Origin: Miscanthus floridulus
Lineage: Eukaryota > Streptophyta > Magnoliopsida > Poales > Poaceae
Direction: 5' to 3'
NCBI RefSeq assembly: GCF_019320115.1
Contig: NC_089584.1
Coordinates: 105,267,111-105,331,110, forward strand
Length of the DNA stretch: 64,000 nt
Made by a program: the position numbers and the translations under genes. Below, piece after piece: positions 58,204 to 64,000 of the stretch; position 1 is the first letter of the stretch, and each line of letters opens with the position of its first letter. The notes beneath the pieces are model-generated. The model was not told the origin of the DNA, ran no database searches, and saw nothing but the letters and a program-made list of their open reading frames with translations.

Positions 58204-59028
58204 ATGGCAGGAGCCTAGGTTAGTACCTACTGCCTAAACATTGAGGGTTTTCCTAGAATCCTGCATGCCACCCTACAAAAGCTCGAAGTCAAAGATCGTC
58301 CTGAGTATGAGGGCCGTGAGTATGAGGAGCATGGCACCGAGCGGTGTGAGGTTACCGTCTACATCAGGAAGAGTGAAAAGTTCCCCGACCTCACTGAAGC
58401 CTGGAGTGTGACTGCAACCGGGTTTAGCTTCATCGACACCTACCAGGTTGTGTCCCGCAAAGCCTTGCGGTACCTCTGCTATATCTATGAGGAGCCCATT
58501 GCCCATACCCCCATGCGGTTCTTTCCACCTTTGGATAGGAACCGGCGAGCATGGAGGGCTCGCATGGAGGCTTTGCAAGGGCGAGATGCACAAGAGGATA
58601 GTCCAAACGTGGTGCACTTGACCACGTACCTGCTCGCCCAAGATGAGCAGTATGATCGGCAATCCCTGGAGCTAGGGGCATGCCTTTAGGGCACCGAGAA
58701 AGTCGAGATCTTCAACCGGATGCTCCAGGTGCAGCTTGCCTAAGTGCATGCTAGTGCTGCAGCTATTGAGAGCCGGGAGACTGCCATGTCGGAAGCCCTA
58801 AAGGAGGCTGAAGATCGGCATGTTCATTAGCTACGTGCAGCCTATCTTGTCACCAGGGCCAAGCGAAGGACACTGGCTGCTGAAAGGCAGGATGCCCTAA
58901 TCTTGGAAGGGATCCCTATCCACACGCCAGAAAGAAGAAGAACTAGTGTTGCAGCACCGCCAGCACCTCCACCCTTGGAAGTGTCAGAAGTTGAGCCTTT
59001 GGTTCCTCTCACTCAGCCACTGCCATGA
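58204..59028 (+). pseudogene. Decayed leader-ORF protein of the right element
   Basis: From the ATG at 58204 the frame reads a protein of about 274 codons interrupted by stops at 58216 (TAG), 58687 (TAG), 58741 (TAA) and 58828 (TAG), ending with TGA at 59026. The N-terminal half has REYEEHGTERCEVTVYI, FIDTYQVVSRKALRYLC, TPMRFFPPL and LLAQDEQYD. The C-terminal half is Ala/Glu-rich and coiled-coil-like, with a Pro-rich tail. I recognise it as a hypothetical protein common in sorghum and maize retroelements; the function is unknown. It lacks Gag signatures. Its place matches that of ORF 7789-8358 in the Tekay element. Confidence 0.7.
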
Positions 59029-60834
59029 GAAGATGTAGATTAGTTGCCTTGGGATGTTGTACCCATAGTAGTAATGCTTTTCATCGCTGTCCTCCAGTAT
59101 TGTACTATTGCTGTTGTTGTCGTCCGTAGTTGTTGAGCTCGTTTGACTGTAGGTGAATGCTGTGTCGTGAATGGGAACCTGAATACCTATACGTTGTACC
59201 CTATAAGACCATTCAGAATATGCATTTTGTTTATTTCGCTGTGTTTATTGCATTCATCTACTTTAGTTTTGCTAGCCATGCTTAAAGTTGTCGAGGGAGA
59301 TATTTAGTAGGTTACAAGAGAAGTTGACATTCGGATGCTAGCACATCAGCCGTGATTGGATAATATAGGACACTATATCTACTAGTTGTGGATGTCCCAA
59401 CAAAATACTTGAATCTTTTTTAAATCAAATCCGTCGTTGGATTTGAATTCCTTGTCCCTTGTTATGAAGGGAACCCTTGTTGTTTGAATTTTCTCTTGCA
59501 ATACTCCCCTTATTCTATGGTCTATGACCCCATCGCCTTCATGGCGTGTAAGTTGGTAATAGTTGCCTGGTTAAAAGCTTATGGTGCCACAACAAAACCG
59601 AGGGCTCCCTGTGGAACAGCTGCCACATGGTGATGCTGCTCGATACGCGCTGGTATCAAGGTTGCTAACCAAGTATCTTTATCAAGTTACACCGCCATAT
59701 CACTTTTGCTACAAATAATTTCCTTGGAAAATATTCGGGTGTTCAAGCAGGAAATCCACAATGGGTTGATGACATAGTGTTCTCGCAAGGTAAGCAAGAG
59801 GAGGTGGTTTTGGAGGAAGAAAGTATGACATGGTCTCAGTCTACTTGAAAGACGGATGTGGTCGAGTAAAGGAAAGAAAAAGAAGAGTACTAAGGAAAGT
59901 TAGCCTCGAGTAGTCAGGAGTAATAGAAAAGTCTGAGTGGATGTCATATCCCAAGCCATGTGCTTAGTTGACTGCACTATGCATGCTGGGTCATTTCGCT
60001 GCGTGCCCTACGAACGCTGTCTATATCGGGCCCTTATCACCCTATTTTCGCGTGGCCGCGGCATCGTGCAGTGCTCGCCGTCTTTGTGCACTGTGTGTTT
60101 CTTCTTTTCCCCAGCATCCGGTCGGCTCTCGACTCTCACGCCACGTCCCTCATACCAGACCCCCCCTTTTTCCTCTCATTTCTTTCTTCTTTTGGTGACA
60201 CGACCGCCCACACGCCTGCCTCATCGAGCGGACCCCTTTCCCTCTCCTCTTCTTTATTTCCCCTTCCGCCGCTCGTGCAGGAAGCACACCATGTCTCTGA
60301 CCTTATCTCCATAGCATGCATCACCTATGTATCCCATCCCCACTGCATCCGCTTTCGGTGTTGCGCCCCACCTCCATTCGCCTCTATAAATACCCTTGGT
60401 CCTTGTTCTTCTTCTCCATCCCCATCTCCCTCGCATTCGGAGTAGAGATAAGAAATCTAGTCATCATCCGAGGAATTTGGTTCGTCAGTCTGAGGTGATG
60501 GTGTAATCTGAGGAGAAGAAAGGATCCGGTTCATTGAAGAAGTTTAAGTTTCCTTTTGGGTAGTCAATCTTAGGGTTCACGATGTTTTACTTCTTAGTCG
60601 ACTGTTTCTGGATCTATTGGTGCTACGCCATATTTTGGATAATCATCTTCCTGCTATTTCTCCATTGCCCTCGTTTATCTCGACTTCTGGAGTAAGTCTC
60701 GGTTGTATCAGATTGCTCTTAGCCATGTATCTCTAAATCCCTGTGTGGTTTAGTATTCGAAGTCGTGTAACTTTTCGTGTAATCCCTAATCTACAAAATG
60801 TAATCGTGTTTCCCCTTTTCTGGTTCTAGCTTCG
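59029..60834. other. Non-coding interior of the right element
   Basis: No retrotransposon domains found. 60000-60450 is C/T-rich with open frames in several frames and a CTATAAATACCC TATA-like site near 60382. It might be a captured or degenerated promoter segment. Nothing else was recognised. Confidence 0.45.
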
Positions 60835-60868
60835 AATCTCGGGACGAGATTCTTTTTAAGGGGGTTGG
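60835..60868 (+). other. Hairpin and polypurine tract of the right element
   Basis: AATCTCGGGACGAGATT at 60835-60851 is a perfect 7-bp inverted repeat with a 3-base loop, followed by a T-run and AAGGGGGTTGG ending just before the LTR at 60870. The layout equals that at 13157-13190. Confidence 0.82.
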
Positions 60869-60869
60869 T

Positions 60870-63800
60870 TGTAACACCCCTGGTGTTACGAGCTTGTTTA
60901 GCACCATGATTTAGTCCTAAGTAAAATTTCCAGAACGAGTTTCTCGGATTTTAAAATTTTAAATATTGAGCTTATGTTTAAAATGCCATTTTTAGCAAAC
61001 TATATTGAGCAAAGTAATTAAATAGCCCTTAAATATTTTGTCTCTATGGGTTAGTGTGAAGTATGAACTTTTGCGTGAAATAATTATTGATGGAAGTTAA
61101 TCGGGTTAAAAACTTATAACAAAATAGAAATAAAAATGAGAGTGCCGCTGGCTACTCGTCCTACCTGCCTCGCTGGTACTACGGTGGTGTTTTCCCCTGC
61201 TCTGAATGAGTCGCTTGATTTATTTGCATCGCGCCATGTTGCCCCTGCCCTTACTATTATTATTTCAGCATCAGTAGCATGACAAGCTGCGACTGCTGGT
61301 GATTGATGTGTCGTCCGCCGTACAAAGCGCAATGACTCTACATGCAGCGCTTACCACCCACCAGGTTTCCAGCACGTGTGCCATTACTATCGCTCAACCG
61401 TGGTCTGCTTTTGTTGTCCCATCACGCTATTGTCCTGGTCATAGTGTCGTGGCCTGTCTTCGCGTCCAGCTAAGTTGAGTAATCTCATCGTGGTACTACG
61501 CGACCAATGATGGCCGAGCCATGTAAATGTTGTCGCCCAGCTAGTCCAGCTCACTCACTCGCATCGTGTCCTGGTCCTGCACCGCTGCAACGTTGTCTAC
61601 CCCTACCTGCCTCTGTCTTGTCTCTGTCCTCGTCTGTCCTTTTACCTCTGAGGCCTTGACTCACGCTATCTTTCTCCTGTGCATCATTTTTTCTGCGAAT
61701 GCCTTAATGAAAGTTGGCCGAACTTGCTGCAGCGCCGTCCTTCCTGTCCCCGCTGCTCGCCCAACTCCCTGCTCCACTGCGTTGTCTTCATTGCCTCCGT
61801 CCGTTTCCCAATCTCAGCCTCCTTCCCAGACCAAAGTCACGGCACCACCGCGACTGTGTGCACCGACGCCTCAGCTCAGTTTCCTTCCTCGCTCTCTTTT
61901 GCGCGCAGCGCCGCCTGCCATCAGCGCCGGTGATGTGCCCGGCCACTGTCGCAACCCCCATGGCCGCACTGGACGCCAGCCCTGCCTCTCCTAGGCACCA
62001 ACGCCTCCCCGCGCGTGGCCCCTGCTCTGCTTGCCTCGGTCGTCGGTGCACGCCATGCCCACTGCCCTCTGTCACCCGCAGCAGCCCTGTGCCCCACCGT
62101 CGGCATGCCTCCCGGCGCCGTTCGTCTCCGCTGCTGTGCCCCACAGTGCGGTACTACGCGAGCCTAAGCCCACCACCACCACGCAGCCCCTCACCTCCTT
62201 CGCACGCTACTGTTCCGTGGTGACTCGCCGCCGATGCCATGCCTCCCGCGGGCGCGAGTCGTGGCTACGTAGCTCCCGATGCCGCCCGCACTGGACCGAG
62301 CCTCCAGCGCCACCTGACGCACGTCGCCATAGCCCCGCACGTCGTCCTACCGACCTCGCCTGGTCGGCGCTGCTGCTGCCGGTGTGCCCGCATCTGCGCC
62401 TCTCGTGGGCAGCCTGTCTAGGGATGGCTCGGGCCATGTCGCGACCAGGCATGGTCGCGCGGACTCCCCGTGCAGCTCGCCGGCGTGTGGACCACCGCCG
62501 TCGTGCCTTCTCGGCCCCACCGTGCTATTGCCGTCACCGCCGGCCAGCCTCTCGGGGCGGTGCCCTGCTTTTGTGGATGACGTGAAGGGTAAGAGTCCAA
62601 GCAAAAGAATTATACATGGTTGTTTTTGCGAAATACATGACTCATTTAAACAATACTATGGACCTAAGGTTGAATAAGGAGAAGCGTAGGGGTCGTTTCA
62701 CAAATGTGCCGTCGCTGGACCGCGTGGGCCGGTTTACTAGGCTGCGGCCTGCCTGGTGTTGGGTCGTCCGCGCCTTTGTTGTTGGCCGCATAGGCCATTC
62801 ACGGCTACATGGGCCACGGGCCGCGCCAACCTGGGCCTCTGGCCGGCATGTTCCCTATGCTGGGATGGCCTGCCCGTCTCTGCGTCGGGCCGCTTGCACC
62901 ACACGCCGCGCCCCACCTGGGCCAGCCTGCTCCCTGGCTAGGCCACGCCTGGTCGGTGGGCCGTGCCGCGTTACTGGGGCTACGAGTCCGCTGGGCCACA
63001 TCTGGTTGTAGGCCGCGTGCATGGCCGCTTGGCCAGTTAGTGCCGCCGGCCCTCTGCCATTTTTATGGTATTTTCTAATTGAATGCTGAATCAGATTTGT
63101 AAAATCAACATAAAATTGTGTAGGTGTCCAAAAATGGTGAAACCAGTTTTGTTGAGTTCCTAAAATCATGATGTACCTGTTAGTGTATTTTGTTCACATA
63201 GTTTGATAATATTCATGGATGCTATATAATTAATTTAAGATACTTAATATTATAAAGTATAAACTTGTAGGAGTTTCTATGATAAATTGGTAATATTGTT
63301 GAATCTAAAATTTGTACAGAAGGCTCCTAGCAATATTAGGTATTCACTATAATTTTTGTAGCTCCAGAATAATTAGTTTGCTAAATAGATAATGATGTCT
63401 TATTGCGAATAATGATTAAATCGATAGAATGAAATAAAGAAACACATTGGTTTATATAACTAAAATTATTGTTGGAAAATAACGCCTTATCCGACAACGT
63501 GTATATGTATCCTAAGTAAGGTCATCGTTAGGACTAGCATGTTAACTTGAGAGGCGTACGTCGTATTTTACGAGTCACGATTGCAGTTGATTAATTACAT
63601 ATTTGAATTGCATCGCATGCATATCATATAGGTACGATGATGGATCAACGGATCGATCAAAGGATGATTGGGAATCCGAAGATTGTGTAATGGTGTTCTC
63701 TCTAGGAGATGATGCAATGGGCTTTCTATTCAGATGATGTGGATGATCTAAAAATGCTGATACTAACTTTTTATTATCTCTTACCCAGGTAAGCCTCAGT

Positions 63801-64000
63801 GCATAACCCCTACTTTCTACAGTTTAAATTATATTTATGTATTAAGTTTTAAGGAGTTGATTGAAACCCACTTGCATATACCTATCTTTATCCTATGAGT
63901 CTTACTAGTATGACAGGATCGTGTAGATTGCTATGCTACAAGACTCCGGTAGAAGTCGAGTGATTACCTGTCACTCACGAGAGATAGAAAATATATTACT
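60870..64000 (+). repeat. 3' LTR of the right element, cut by the window end
   Basis: It matches 53081 onwards (CCTAAGTAAAATTT, CACCCACCAGGTTTCC, GTAAGAGTCCAAGCAAAAGA and so on). By eye the copies differ by scattered substitutions and one indel of about 85 bp. The open frames at 61566-63078 are counterparts of those in the other LTR and are not considered genes. Confidence 0.92.

Larger units (their letters stand above)
53081..64000 (+). mobile_element. Large non-autonomous Ty3/gypsy element (LARD/TR-GAG type), right end outside window
   Basis: Direct repeats start TGTAACACCCC at 53081 and 60870; the left copy ends TGCCACA at 57430. An initiator-Met primer site, one decayed ORF and a polypurine tract lie between. 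No gag zinc knuckle, protease, RT, RNase H or integrase was found in the 3.4-kb interior, so it depends on another element. LTR ends, primer site and the pre-LTR hairpin resemble the Tekay element at 3807, so it likely belongs to or parasitises that lineage. The target duplication cannot be checked. Confidence 0.85.

Noticed and set aside
60000..60450. Hypothetical gene with a TATA-like site in the right element interior
   Set aside because: C/T-rich, open in three frames, no recognisable protein; kept only as a non-coding segment.

Overview
This is a nuclear plant window. A heterochromatic block of nested LTR retrotransposons covers roughly 1-29440, a gene island of three intron-bearing genes covers roughly 33900-49960, and a second retrotransposon block starts at about 51660 and runs off the right end. 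The intron structure, the GC-rich first exons, the many small grass-type MITEs and the retroelement families suggest a grass of the sorghum/sugarcane/maize tribe (Andropogoneae). I infer this from recognised families; no species marker was seen. No rRNA, tRNA or CRISPR was recognised.

Left block. A decayed Ty1/copia element (1-3176) ends in a 443-bp 3' LTR. Next comes a three-level nest: a MITE (halves at 3761-3793 and 29355-29439) is split by a minus-strand Ty3/gypsy element of the Tat type (3794-29354). That element's 390-bp 3' LTR is in turn split by a complete plus-strand Ty3/gypsy chromovirus of Tekay/Del type (3807-15700, target duplication TTTCA). The Tat element carries gag-pol on the minus strand, a 110-bp tandem array, and a plus-strand (antisense) intron-containing ORF with a domain resembling 'putative gypsy type transposon' (PF04195) and a coiled-coil tail.

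Gene island. Upstream (29440-33900) is a MITE-rich intergenic stretch with a (TA)n microsatellite and small duplications. A seven-exon phosphoribosyl-pyrophosphate synthetase gene (33935-37293, plus) has an N-terminal transit-peptide-like extension and one GC-AG intron. A five-exon B3-domain/coiled-coil gene (39478-43059, plus) lies tail-to-tail with a nine-exon ABCB/MDR full-size ABC transporter (49803 down to 43460, minus). The transporter reading is intact except for one extra base in exon 5 that shifts the frame.

Right block. After a Stowaway-like MITE with a nested MITE (50370-50877) lies part of a copia-type LTR with many GACCGGACG/CGTCCGGTC motifs (51659-53080). It is interrupted at 53081 by a large non-autonomous gypsy element with 4.35-kb LTRs. 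Its only coding trace is a decayed ORF at 58204-59028, and its 3' LTR runs out of the window.
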